Shown piece after piece: positions 18,707-27,385 of a stretch of DNA of 64,000 nt (within the stretch, counting starts at the first letter, position 1; each line of letters starts with the position of its first letter). The notes under the pieces were generated by a model. That model was not told the origin of the DNA, made no database searches, and saw only the letters and a list, made by a program, of their open reading frames with translations. The translations under genes and the position numbers were made by a program. The DNA is from Flavobacterium sp. 140616W15. GTDB taxonomy: Bacteria > Bacteroidota > Bacteroidia > Flavobacteriales > Flavobacteriaceae. The DNA is taken from contig NZ_CP033068.1 of the NCBI RefSeq assembly GCF_003668995.1, forward strand, positions 3,534,001 through 3,598,000, given 5' to 3'.

Positions 18707-19960
18707 TTAATTAAACTTACTTCTTTCGAACCATTTATCGTTTAATGAAAAACCTAGACTAATATTAACATAATTCTCTTGAATTAAGCCAGCCGATGTT
18801 GTTCCTCTTTTTCCAAACTCCATTCCTAAATTGACTTTTGAAAATGATCCAGGAATTGGAAGTCCTGCACCAAGTGTAAAACCAATATCATTTATACGCT
18901 CTGAATTAATTATTAAAGCAGTTTTTTCATATTTAATACCAGCTCTATAAGTAACTCTATTAAAATATCCTGAAAAAGAACTATAATTAGGAATATAATA
19001 CCCTCCTATACTTGCACTTGCTGCTTTTCCATATCCTACGTTTGAAGCATTATTATATATAATTGACTGATTAACCGCATTTTGATACGAAAACTTTCCT
19101 CCAATTAACCATTTTTTAGATTCTCCAACACCTGCACTTAATGCAAGTTTGAATGGCATTTTTACATCAAGGTCACTTTTTACATCTTCTCCAAGATCTA
19201 TAACACTAAAATAAAGCCCTGAACCAAGCATTCCTGTAGATATATTTCTTGTGTTTTCAGAATTCAATTTACCCTGAACCGTATATGTTGCACTACTAAA
19301 GAAAGATAATTTTTTATTTATCTTATACTGATACATTGCTCCAAAATTAAAATTAATTCCAGATAAATAATTAGTATTTAACTCTCTTGTTCCAACTGGC
19401 ACATCGGGAACAAACTCATAACCAGTCGTTTCAATTTTACCAAAATCATATTGAACATCTGCTCCAATACTAAAATTAGGTTTGATTTTGTATCCAATCC
19501 CAAGATAAACTTTATTTAATCCGCCTGAACCATCAAATCTTTTATTATTACCTCCTGTATTTATCGAAAGAGATTCAATTTGATACCCTACAGATGAATA
19601 AGGAATCAATCCAAAACCTACTCCAAACTTTTTCCCCAAAGGCAAACCTACAGCAATATAATCTAAAGTTGTTCTTTGCGCTTTTGCCGATTGGCTATCT
19701 GTTTTTAATGTAGCCGAACTAAATGTACCTCCTACTGAGAAAGTTGTAAGCTTTAAATTTGCATAACTAGCAGGGTTTTCAATATTAATATGAATACTAT
19801 CTTGCTCTATTGCAACACCCGCCATTGAACGAGTTTCGACAGTTCCTTTAAACCTTACATCACCAATTCCGTAAAAAGAATAAGGAGAAGACGTTCCTTG
19901 CTGAGCAAAAGAAACGAATGACAAAAGTAAGCAAGCGCTTATTATAATTTTTTTAATCAT
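18707..19960 (-). CDS. Outer-membrane beta-barrel protein (FadL/OMPP1-like)
   Basis: 417 residues with a signal peptide (ending FAQQ near residue 20) followed by alternating amphipathic strands and glycine-rich turns. It ends in aromatic-rich strands, which fits a FadL-type outer-membrane barrel. SSPYSFYGIGDVRFKGTVE is the conserved start seen in Bacteroidota proteins of this group. It overlaps coaX by 8 nt, so the two are translationally linked. The transported substrate cannot be inferred. Confidence 0.75.
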   Translation of the reverse strand: MIKKIIISACLLLSFVSFAQQGTSSPYSFYGIGDVRFKGTVETRSMAGVAIEQDSIHINIENPASYANLKLTTFSVGGTFSSATLKTDSQSAKAQRTTLDYIAVGLPLGKKFGVGFGLIPYSSVGYQIESLSINTGGNNKRFDGSGGLNKVYLGIGYKIKPNFSIGADVQYDFGKIETTGYEFVPDVPVGTRELNTNYLSGINFNFGAMYQYKINKKLSFFSSATYTVQGKLNSENTRNISTGMLGSGLYFSVIDLGEDVKSDLDVKMPFKLALSAGVGESKKWLIGGKFSYQNAVNQSIIYNNASNVGYGKAASASIGGYYIPNYSSFSGYFNRVTYRAGIKYEKTALIINSERINDIGFTLGAGLPIPGSFSKVNLGMEFGKRGTTSAGLIQENYVNISLGFSLNDKWFERSKFN

Positions 19961-20687
19961 TGTTGATTTTATATTGAAATGTTTGGTTCAAACTTTCTAA
20001 TAAGAAATTTGAATTGGCAAATATGGTATTTTTTAATCGTTTAGCCAAAAAAAGTGCATCCCCACCCGTTAAAATTATTATAAAATTTTGGCGGTCTGCT
20101 TTGTATTGATCGATAAAACCATCTATTTCATAGACGAATCCATTGACAACCCCTGAATGCATTGATTCGGGAGTTGAATTACCAATATAAGATTGAGGCT
20201 CTTTAAATGTTAATAACGGAAGTTTTGCTGTATAATTATGCAGTGCTTCATATCTTAATCGCAACCCTGGAGATATAGCTCCCCCTAAATAATTATCATT
20301 TTCATCTACAAAATCATAAGTAATGCAAGTTCCAGCATCAATAATTAATCTATTTTGATTCGGATATTGCAATGTAGCTCCACTAGCAAGTACCATTCTA
20401 TCTATTCCTAATGTTTTTGGTGTAGCATACTTATTCTTAAACGGAAATCGATCTTCATTTGTCAAAAAACAAACACTTACATTATTATTAAAACTCAAAA
20501 ACAATTCTTTTTCTACATTTCCAACTGATGCAACAACCAAACTTGTTACTTTTTCATAGTTTTTTAAAATTTTTTTAATTTTTATTTCAAGTTCATTCTT
20601 ATCAAAAACAAAAAATTCCAAAACAGTATTATTCTCAAAAACAGCACCTTTAATACGTGTGTTACCAACATCGATTGTTAAAACCAT
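19953..20687 (-). CDS. coaX: Type III pantothenate kinase
   Basis: 244 residues of the ASKHA-fold CoaX family, which phosphorylates pantothenate in the first step of CoA synthesis. Motifs are DVGNTRIKGAVF at residue 6, GIDRMVLASGA, DAGTCITYDF and GGAISPGLRLR in the expected order, and the length is typical. It is the first gene of the minus-strand operon and overlaps the barrel gene by 8 nt. Confidence 0.95.
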   Translation of the reverse strand: MVLTIDVGNTRIKGAVFENNTVLEFFVFDKNELEIKIKKILKNYEKVTSLVVASVGNVEKELFLSFNNNVSVCFLTNEDRFPFKNKYATPKTLGIDRMVLASGATLQYPNQNRLIIDAGTCITYDFVDENDNYLGGAISPGLRLRYEALHNYTAKLPLLTFKEPQSYIGNSTPESMHSGVVNGFVYEIDGFIDQYKADRQNFIIILTGGDALFLAKRLKNTIFANSNFLLESLNQTFQYKINND

Positions 20688-20706
20688 AGTTACTTATTTA
20701 CTGATG

Positions 20707-20714
20707 CGAAGATA
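20707..20714 (-). promoter_or_regulatory. Possible -7 box for coaX
   Basis: On the minus strand TATCTTCG (one mismatch to TAnnTTTG) is 19 nt before the coaX start. No convincing -33 element was assigned. Confidence 0.35.
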
Positions 20715-20740
20715 CGAATTGATTTTTTTCTAAAATTGTT

Positions 20741-20770
20741 TTGGAGAAACTAAAAAACATTCTATATTTG
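20741..20770 (+). promoter_or_regulatory. Promoter of the first tRNA-Phe gene
   Basis: A -33 TTG (20741-20743) and a -7 TATATTTG (20763-20770) are 19 nt apart, matching Bacteroidota spacing. The tRNA begins 16 nt later. Confidence 0.7.
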
Positions 20771-20786
20771 CACCCGCGTCAAGCAC

Positions 20787-20859
20787 GGTACCTTAGCTCA
20801 GATGGTAGAGCAATGGACTGAAAATCCATGTGTCCCTGGTTCGATCCCTGGAGGTACCA
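20787..20859 (+). tRNA. tRNA-Phe (GAA), first copy
   Basis: A 73-nt cloverleaf. The acceptor pairs GGTACCT with AGGTACC, the D arm contains AGCTCAGATGGTAGAGC, the anticodon loop is CTGAAAATC with anticodon GAA, and the T arm contains CTGGTTCGATCCCTG. CCA is not encoded. The sequence is identical to the copy at 20975-21047. Confidence 0.96.
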
Positions 20860-20862
20860 CAA

Positions 20863-20888
20863 AACCCACTCAAACGAGTGGGTTTTTT
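20863..20888 (+). terminator. Terminator of the first tRNA-Phe
   Basis: A 9-bp stem (20863-20871 with 20876-20884), 4-nt loop, followed by T. It starts 4 nt after the tRNA. Confidence 0.85.
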
Positions 20889-20928
20889 GTTTTTTCTTGA
20901 TAAATAGAATTCTTTCTTTAAATTTACC

Positions 20929-20958
20929 TTGGATAATCTAAAAAACATTCTATATTTG
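20929..20958 (+). promoter_or_regulatory. Promoter of the second tRNA-Phe gene
   Basis: TTG at 20929-20931 and TATATTTG at 20951-20958 with the same 19-nt spacing as the first copy. The stretch from about 20937 to the tRNA is nearly identical to the first promoter. Confidence 0.7.
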
Positions 20959-20974
20959 CACCCGCAATAAGCAC

Positions 20975-21047
20975 GGTACCTTAGCTCAGATGGTAGAGCA
21001 ATGGACTGAAAATCCATGTGTCCCTGGTTCGATCCCTGGAGGTACCA
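20975..21047 (+). tRNA. tRNA-Phe (GAA), second copy
   Basis: A 73-nt tRNA identical to the first copy 188 nt upstream, with anticodon GAA and no encoded CCA. Promoter and terminator are also duplicated, so the whole transcription unit was copied in tandem. Confidence 0.96.
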
Positions 21048-21050
21048 CAA

Positions 21051-21080
21051 AACCCACTCAAACGAGTGGGTTTTCTGTTT
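21051..21080 (+). terminator. Terminator of the second tRNA-Phe
   Basis: The same 9-bp stem as in the first unit (21051-21059 with 21064-21072). The T-run is interrupted by one C. Confidence 0.8.
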
Positions 21081-21479
21081 TTATCCCCTAGCTTATTGTT
21101 TTCTTACAACGATTTTGGTTTTTCTCTATTCACAAGATTGACGAGTTCCTTTGCATACTTCTTCTTTCTTCAGAAAGACAAGTTTTACCAATGTTTACGA
21201 TAAATAAGTAAGCTTTTAAGAAAACCAATACAATCGACACCTTGATTTCCAAACTACTTTATGCATTTTACTTAGTCAGTTAAGCTATCATTTAAGCTCC
21301 ATCCCTAAAAAAGGCGGCTTTCACTTTCTACCTCCTAATATTACTCACAAAAAAACAGGAAATAATAAATCAATTTGTTTTTGTTAAAAAAATATAAAAT
21401 AATACGATTTTTATATTCTATTTTAGTAAAATAATAATCATATTGATTTTTACACAATACATCAATAGAATACGGATAC
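21081..21479. other. Intergenic region, no gene seen
   Basis: About 400 AT-rich bases between the tRNA units and the MHS transporter. Short open frames on either strand here have no start-site support or recognisable protein features. The promoter of the transporter is probably in the last 100 nt, but I could not place a clear -7 box. Confidence 0.5.
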
Positions 21480-22979
21480 ATGAGTAATACATCTACAAAA
21501 GGAATCTGGAAAGTTATTTCAGCCTCCTCCATGGGAACAATGATCGAGTGGTACGATTTTTATATTTTTGGAAGTTTAGCTGTGGTAATCTCTACTAAAT
21601 TTTTCCCATTAGACAATCCGACAGCATCTTTCTTAGCTACTTTAGCCACTTTTGCGGCAGGATTTGTTGTTAGGCCATTTGGAGCTTTATTCTTTGGACG
21701 CCTCGGGGATTTAATTGGAAGAAAATATACCTTTATGGCAACCTTGTTATTAATGGGATGCTCTACTTTTTTAATAGGATGTATTCCGAGCTATGAAACA
21801 ATTGGTTACTTCGCTCCCATATTAGTCTTGATTTTACGCTTACTACAAGGTCTAGCTCTTGGTGGAGAATACGGAGGCGCCGCAACTTATGTAGCTGAAC
21901 ATGCCCCTGTAGGCCAACGTGGCTATTGGACATCATGGATTCAAACTACCGCAACGATTGGCCTTTTTATTTCTTTAATGGTCATATTAATTACAAAAAA
22001 TTCTCTTTCAGCAGAATCATTTGATTCTTGGGGCTGGCGTGTTCCTTTTTGGGTATCTATTGTAATGGTCGGTGTTTCTTACTTAATTCGAAAAAACATG
22101 GACGAGTCTCCTGTTTTTGCTAAAGCAAAAAAAGAAGGAAGCATAAGTACAAACCCTCTAAAAGAAAGCTTCGGAAATAGATATAATCTAAAATTTGTTT
22201 TACTTGCTTTATTTGGCGCAACAATGGGTCAAGGTGTAGTTTGGTACACGGGACAATTTTACGCCATGAGTTTTATGAAAACAGTAATGAATATCGAATC
22301 TTCTCAAGTAGATGGCTTACTCGGTATTGCATTATTGCTTGGAACACCATTTTTTATCTTTTTTGGGTGGCTAAGTGATAAAATTGGAAGAAAATATATT
22401 ATGATGGGTGGCATGTTACTTGCCATCTTGCTCTACAGACCGATTTACAAACAAATGTATGAAACTGTAAATCTTAACAATAAAAGCATTTCTAAAACAT
22501 ATAAAACTGAATCAAAAAATAATGACAAAAAAGAATATTACGTTATTACTAATAACGAGTATTCTGACGGCACCTTTGCCACTAAAAAACAAATAAATCA
22601 TACTAAAACTGGGAAACCTGATTCAGAATTACAAACATCAATTACCATTAACTTTAATGATAAATGGACTTTGATTTTTCTAGTTTTTATTCAAGTTTTA
22701 TTTGTCACAATGGTTTACGGCCCTATAGCAGCATTTTTAGTTGAAATGTTTCCGGCAAAAATCAGATATACATCCATGTCATTACCCTATCACGTTGGAA
22801 ATGGAATCTTCGGGGGGTTACTTCCTGCGATATCAACTTATTTTGTAACCCATTCTAAAGAAGTTGGCAAAGCTGATTTTTACCTTGATGGACTCTGGTA
22901 CCCAATCATTATATCTACGATATGCTTTGTTATCGGAATGATCTACATTGACAATAAAAGCAAAAACACTCACATATAA
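21480..22979 (+). CDS. MHS-family major facilitator transporter
   Basis: 499 residues with 12 predicted helices. The metabolite:H+ symporter (MHS) signature is clear: GTMIEWYDFYIFG near residue 18, RPFGALFFGRLGDLIGRKYT at helix 2-3, GLALGGEYGGAATYVAEHAP, and GWLSDKIGRKY in the C-half. Relatives such as ProP and KgtP import osmolytes or dicarboxylates with protons. A hydrophilic insertion of about 75 residues (after LLYRPIYKQMYE) lies between late helices. It is followed 10 nt later by a small membrane protein gene. Confidence 0.88.
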   Translation: MSNTSTKGIWKVISASSMGTMIEWYDFYIFGSLAVVISTKFFPLDNPTASFLATLATFAAGFVVRPFGALFFGRLGDLIGRKYTFMATLLLMGCSTFLIGCIPSYETIGYFAPILVLILRLLQGLALGGEYGGAATYVAEHAPVGQRGYWTSWIQTTATIGLFISLMVILITKNSLSAESFDSWGWRVPFWVSIVMVGVSYLIRKNMDESPVFAKAKKEGSISTNPLKESFGNRYNLKFVLLALFGATMGQGVVWYTGQFYAMSFMKTVMNIESSQVDGLLGIALLLGTPFFIFFGWLSDKIGRKYIMMGGMLLAILLYRPIYKQMYETVNLNNKSISKTYKTESKNNDKKEYYVITNNEYSDGTFATKKQINHTKTGKPDSELQTSITINFNDKWTLIFLVFIQVLFVTMVYGPIAAFLVEMFPAKIRYTSMSLPYHVGNGIFGGLLPAISTYFVTHSKEVGKADFYLDGLWYPIIISTICFVIGMIYIDNKSKNTHI

Positions 22980-22989
22980 TCCTTCAACG

Positions 22990-23214
22990 ATGAACTTACT
23001 AAAACGAATATTGGGAATACTATGGATAATATTATCTATCGCTGCAGCTTACTTTTGCATTTTCGAATTTGGATTACCTAAACTTGTATCAGACAAACAA
23101 GAAGATATCGTCTTTGGAATTATAATTCTGTTTATTCTCACTCCGCTAATTGTTTTAGGACTAGGAGCATTTGGGTATTTTTCGTTGGTAGGAGAATACG
23201 ACAAAAGAAAATAA
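22990..23214 (+). CDS. Small two-helix membrane protein
   Basis: 74 residues from the ATG at 22990. A longer frame from 22948 would overlap the transporter and is less likely. Two hydrophobic segments (about 4-22 and 41-65) are separated by a charged loop (KLVSDKQED). No family is recognised. The 10-nt gap to the MHS transporter suggests cotranscription. Confidence 0.65.
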   Translation: MNLLKRILGILWIILSIAAAYFCIFEFGLPKLVSDKQEDIVFGIIILFILTPLIVLGLGAFGYFSLVGEYDKRK

Positions 23215-23251
23215 ACCTTTCTTTTTCTATTTCATCTATTTGAATTAAAAC

Positions 23252-23283
23252 AAAAAAAAACTGCCTGTTATAACAACAGACAG
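23252..23283 (-). terminator. Terminator of the secreted amylase gene
   Basis: A 9-bp stem with one G-U pair (23261-23269 with 23275-23283) is followed on the minus strand by nine T. It is 25 nt after the amylase stop. Confidence 0.88.
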
Positions 23284-23308
23284 CTTTTCACACTAACTAA
23301 CCAATAAT

Positions 23309-26191
23309 TTATTTTTTCAAGAACTTCAATACTTCTGTATTATTATTTTCATCTGTTGCTTTTACGAAATACAAACCTGAGTTTAGTTCACTAACAGAGT
23401 ATTCTGAACTCAAATTTCCGTTACCTGTAAAACTCTTTACCAATTGTCCAGACAATGAATAAATGGCTACTTTTGAAACCAATGCATTCAAAGTAAAATA
23501 ATCAGTTACTGGATTTGGATATAAAGTAATCCCGTTTGGTTTTTCGAAATCTTCTATAGCCAACAACGCTCTCTTATTTCCGTAAATTCGAAATTCTCCA
23601 GCTGGAATTATTATTGTCGCGACTACATTGGTAATATTAATCGATGTATTATCCATTAAATTATACCAAACACCTGCATATGGAAAACCCGTTGCTACAG
23701 CTTTATCTGTAACATCAAAATTTGCCAGAATCAACACATCTCTTAACTCGGTTGCTGGCAAAGTACTGTTTGTGATTTTTATATTTGGAGACAATGAATT
23801 TATATTCGATACTGTAGCTGTTCCTGAAAAAACAGGCTCAGTGGTTTTCATAGTAATCATTTTTGCCCAATCATTATATATTTTACTTCTACCAGAATTC
23901 CTTAACCAATCTCCTGTCCATTGCGGTTGCTGTTTAGTATCTAACTTACAATCTCCAGAAATTGTTCCCGACTCATCATTTACAACACCGTTTTTACATG
24001 CAAAAATAGAAGCGTCCCAACCCAAATCACCAAAATGCCATATCATTTTAGGACCAGGAATCAATAAAGACACCGCCCCAATAGCTGACATCCTAGACAA
24101 TGCTACATTTAAATTCTTTACATTATGATTTACATTGTTACTATTACCATATTGAATGTTTTTATACATCAATCGTTCTTCATCATGACTCTCAGCATAA
24201 CCCATTAATCGATTTGCTGTAAACCCACGACTACTGCTTGTCATCCTAGAAATATTGCTATCTGAATCATACCCCATTGATAATTGATTGTATGCTTGCA
24301 TCATTTTACCCCACATCATAACGCCTTTACTTATAGGATCGGTAATTCTATAATTTGCCCATTCTTTTTCTTCAGCATCACTTCCCAAATGTTCAAAAAT
24401 TGTATAATGTGTAGGATCAAATCCCCAAGAATAATCAGCATATAATTTTAGCACATCTACTCTATCTTGTTGTAACCTATTTGTACACGCTTCATCGCCT
24501 GCGGTACAATTTTGTGTAAATCCTTTGGTTAAATCCCAACGAAATCCATCAATTTTATATTCCTCAATCCAATGCTTAATTACTCTTTTTACATAATTCT
24601 GAGTTAAAGCCTTTTGATGATTAAAATCTTCCCCAACACTATAACTATGTTTTGCTACAGTATTAAAATAAGGATTATCTGCCGATGGCGAACCCCAGCC
24701 ATCCTTATCTGGATCATTCATCCACATTCTTACCATTGGATTTCGACCAAAAACATGATTTAAAGCTACATCTAAAATAACCGCAATTCCGTTTTGATGA
24801 CATAAATCAATAAATTCTTTAAGCTTATCCGAAGTTCCATAAAACTTATCTAAAGCCATATGAAAGGAAGTATTATACCCCCAGCTTTCATTGCCTTCAA
24901 ATTCCATAACAGGCATTAGTTCGATAGCATTTACTTTTAAGTTTTTAAAATAATCTATCTTATCTATTAAACTTTGATAATTTCTGGCTGCATCAAAATC
25001 ACGCACTAAAACTTCATAAACTACTAATTTCTCTTTTTCGGGTTTAACGAAATTTGCTACTTTCCAAGGATACGATACTTGCCCTGTTTTTAAAACAGTA
25101 ACTTCACGCTCTTGCCCTACTGGATAAACAGGCATATTAGGATAAGTTGTAGATGGAATTCCTGGGTCATCAAAAGGAGATAAAACCAAAGTAGAATAAG
25201 GATCAGCAGTTTTTACTAAAGATGGTGAATTGGCAATTGGCGAATTAGCAACAACCCAATATTGATACGTATTATTTTCTCCCGAAACTAATCCTGTTAT
25301 CTCTAGCCAGAACTTACCCGAAGTTGGGTCTTTTTTCATAGCATAAGAACTAGTAGGTGTCCAATTATTAAAACTTCCTGCCACATACACAAAATCTTTT
25401 AACGGAGCATCTAGAACTAGTGTTGCTTTTGTAACGTCAGTAGCATTATAATTTATCCCATCTACTAATCCCGCTGGCATCGCTGCCGATACAGCTCCAG
25501 GATTAACTATTGCCGTAAATTTTTTAACAATAGTTGTTCCGCTTTGGGTTATGCTTAATTCATAACTCTGATTTCCTATAATATTTACATGATTAAAGAC
25601 ATAACTCGAAGTACTAGCGTTCGAATTAATCACCACTCCATTTGATTTCAGATTATAACTTGCTAAACCATTTGTATTTGTTGCGCTAATATTCAAGCTT
25701 CCTCCGCTAGCAATAATAGTATTGCTGTTTTCTACAGGAGAAGCCAGACTTGCCTGAAAAACTCCTACATTGAGAAAAAAATCAGAACAAGATGGAGCAA
25801 GTTTTAATGTTTGAGAACCCGCAGCATTTCTAAATACAATTCCCATTTTAGCCGCTTCTGATTGTTGCAAACTTGTTAATCCGAAATATACGCTTGGTGT
25901 AATACTAATGCTCCATGTGCCATTTGGGTTTTTAGTCATTAAACCAACACCGTCATCGGCACCCCAATTCCCTTTTGCTGTTGCCCATGGATTTGCTTCT
26001 GAACCAATTCCTGAATGCATATATACTTTAGCAGGATTCGTCCCCATTTCATTACAAGTTGGTGAGACAAATGAAGCCGTAATAGTTATTGACTCATTCA
26101 CCTGAAACACTGCAGGCGATACTGTTATTTGTTGTGCATTGACTACAGCAACAAAAAATAAAATCAAAAATAATTGTATAGTTCTTTTCAT
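23309..26191 (-). CDS. Secreted GH13 alpha-amylase with T9SS sorting domain
   Basis: 960 residues. A signal peptide (ending VNAQQ, about 20) is followed by beta-sandwich domains including a glycogen-binding-like module (FVYVAGSFNNWTP, about 270). The GH13 barrel keeps all four regions: DVALNHV (about 475), GFRWDLTKG (about 552, nucleophile D), IFEHLG (about 597, acid E) and AESHDEER (about 665). The last 75 residues (LYPNPVTDYF ... LSGQLVKSF ... GLYFVKATD) form a type A type IX secretion sorting domain. It takes the place of the lipoprotein SusG: starch is probably cut by this secreted or surface enzyme before SusCD uptake. Confidence 0.93.
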   Translation of the reverse strand: MKRTIQLFLILFFVAVVNAQQITVSPAVFQVNESITITASFVSPTCNEMGTNPAKVYMHSGIGSEANPWATAKGNWGADDGVGLMTKNPNGTWSISITPSVYFGLTSLQQSEAAKMGIVFRNAAGSQTLKLAPSCSDFFLNVGVFQASLASPVENSNTIIASGGSLNISATNTNGLASYNLKSNGVVINSNASTSSYVFNHVNIIGNQSYELSITQSGTTIVKKFTAIVNPGAVSAAMPAGLVDGINYNATDVTKATLVLDAPLKDFVYVAGSFNNWTPTSSYAMKKDPTSGKFWLEITGLVSGENNTYQYWVVANSPIANSPSLVKTADPYSTLVLSPFDDPGIPSTTYPNMPVYPVGQEREVTVLKTGQVSYPWKVANFVKPEKEKLVVYEVLVRDFDAARNYQSLIDKIDYFKNLKVNAIELMPVMEFEGNESWGYNTSFHMALDKFYGTSDKLKEFIDLCHQNGIAVILDVALNHVFGRNPMVRMWMNDPDKDGWGSPSADNPYFNTVAKHSYSVGEDFNHQKALTQNYVKRVIKHWIEEYKIDGFRWDLTKGFTQNCTAGDEACTNRLQQDRVDVLKLYADYSWGFDPTHYTIFEHLGSDAEEKEWANYRITDPISKGVMMWGKMMQAYNQLSMGYDSDSNISRMTSSSRGFTANRLMGYAESHDEERLMYKNIQYGNSNNVNHNVKNLNVALSRMSAIGAVSLLIPGPKMIWHFGDLGWDASIFACKNGVVNDESGTISGDCKLDTKQQPQWTGDWLRNSGRSKIYNDWAKMITMKTTEPVFSGTATVSNINSLSPNIKITNSTLPATELRDVLILANFDVTDKAVATGFPYAGVWYNLMDNTSINITNVVATIIIPAGEFRIYGNKRALLAIEDFEKPNGITLYPNPVTDYFTLNALVSKVAIYSLSGQLVKSFTGNGNLSSEYSVSELNSGLYFVKATDENNNTEVLKFLKK

Positions 26192-26221
26192 AATGTAGTT
26201 GGTTTGGTTGGTTAATTTTAT

Positions 26222-26248
26222 AAAAAAGGGCTATCCGTAGATAGCCCT
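26222..26248 (-). terminator. Intercistronic terminator between susE-like and amylase genes
   Basis: A perfect 9-bp stem (26227-26235 with 26240-26248, loop CGTA) is followed on the minus strand by six T. It lies between the susE-like stop and the amylase start, so amylase expression would need read-through or its own promoter. Confidence 0.82.
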
Positions 26249-26270
26249 CATTAATTTCAATAAAAAATTA

Positions 26271-27365
26271 CTATTGATTTGGAATCATTAAATAGCTTCC
26301 ATCTAAATCATTAAAATAAATAACATATTTAGATTTAGCAACTGGTATGTTATCCCCAGTTCCTCCTCCAGAGAAAGGAGTTTTTCCTCCCCAAGAGACA
26401 TCCCAGCTATCATTTGCTCTAAATTTAAGTCCACCATCATTCAATACAGTTACACCTAAACTCCAAATATGTCCGTTAAAAGTAGATTTCACCATTGGTG
26501 TAGATGAATCCCAACTACCTGGTGTACTATCTCCAATAATACCAACTGTATCATAAATCTTAGCAGCAGAAGCATTATAAGCAACCAACTCATAGGTTAA
26601 CTTTTGCACATCCATTTTAAAGGTATAATAACCTGAAACTGGAATCACAAAACTAGCTGGATCTGGATCTGAATCTTTACCTCTGTAAGCTAAAGCCCCA
26701 TCTGATCCACCATACATTGGAGCCCAACTACCTAAACTACTAATAGTCTTAAATGCACCTGCTTTAAAAAATCCTGTAAAAGTATATTCATTAGAGTTTG
26801 TTCCGCTTCTGAATAGAATTTGATTTCCTTTGTTATTATCCCAACCTGAAACAGTTGCATCACCCACTAAATACCAATCTGTAAAATTATAAACCACTCT
26901 TCCTGCATAAGGAGTCACACTAATCGTAATTAATGTTTTAGATATTTGAGGAACCCCTCCTGAAACACTAGATGCAATCTTTACATCAAACATTGAAGCA
27001 ACTTCTGTTTGCGCTCCAAGATCAATAACAGCTTGATTCAAATCCTTAACAAGCACTGAAGCTTCTGTGATATTGTTTGTAGTTGCAATCGTTTTAGCTT
27101 CTTTAAAATCACCACCTTTTTTATCAATTAACAAAGTGTACCTTACCACTACGGTAGTCGAATATTCCGCTGCGGTCCAAGTAAATTTTCCAGCATCACT
27201 TGCAGCTTCATCAGCATCCAAGACAAACTCTTTTCCTGTTGCAGGACCAGTGATTTCAGGTGTAGTAACAGCTTCTACAATTGGTCTGTTATCTACAGCA
27301 TCAGCATTACACGACACCGCCAATACACCAATAAATGCGATTAAAATTTTATATATATTTTTCAT
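26271..27365 (-). CDS. SusE/SusF-like starch-binding outer-membrane lipoprotein
   Basis: 364 residues with a lipoprotein signal peptide (LAVSC, Cys19). The N-terminal SusE domain has PEITGPATGKEFVL and a following immunoglobulin-like fold. Two C-terminal modules with W-rich strands (NFTDWYLVGDATVSGWDN and GIIGDSTPGSWDS) resemble the starch-binding CBMs of SusE/F. It follows susD by 20 nt on the minus strand. SusE-type proteins hold starch chains on the cell surface and are not catalytic. Confidence 0.85.
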   Translation of the reverse strand: MKNIYKILIAFIGVLAVSCNADAVDNRPIVEAVTTPEITGPATGKEFVLDADEAASDAGKFTWTAAEYSTTVVVRYTLLIDKKGGDFKEAKTIATTNNITEASVLVKDLNQAVIDLGAQTEVASMFDVKIASSVSGGVPQISKTLITISVTPYAGRVVYNFTDWYLVGDATVSGWDNNKGNQILFRSGTNSNEYTFTGFFKAGAFKTISSLGSWAPMYGGSDGALAYRGKDSDPDPASFVIPVSGYYTFKMDVQKLTYELVAYNASAAKIYDTVGIIGDSTPGSWDSSTPMVKSTFNGHIWSLGVTVLNDGGLKFRANDSWDVSWGGKTPFSGGGTGDNIPVAKSKYVIYFNDLDGSYLMIPNQ

Positions 27366-27385
27366 TTTACTGTTTTATAAAGGTG

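Noticed and set aside
20793..21050. 85-codon minus-strand open frame over both tRNA genes
   Set aside because: It lies on the strand opposite two clear tRNAs and consists of their reverse complement and the repeats between them.
21341..21532. 63-codon minus-strand frame overlapping the MHS start
   Set aside because: Low-complexity Tyr/Phe/Lys translation of AT-rich DNA, with no start-site support.
23628..24128. 166-codon plus-strand frame inside the amylase gene
   Set aside because: It is antisense to a GH13 enzyme with all catalytic motifs, and its translation shows no family.
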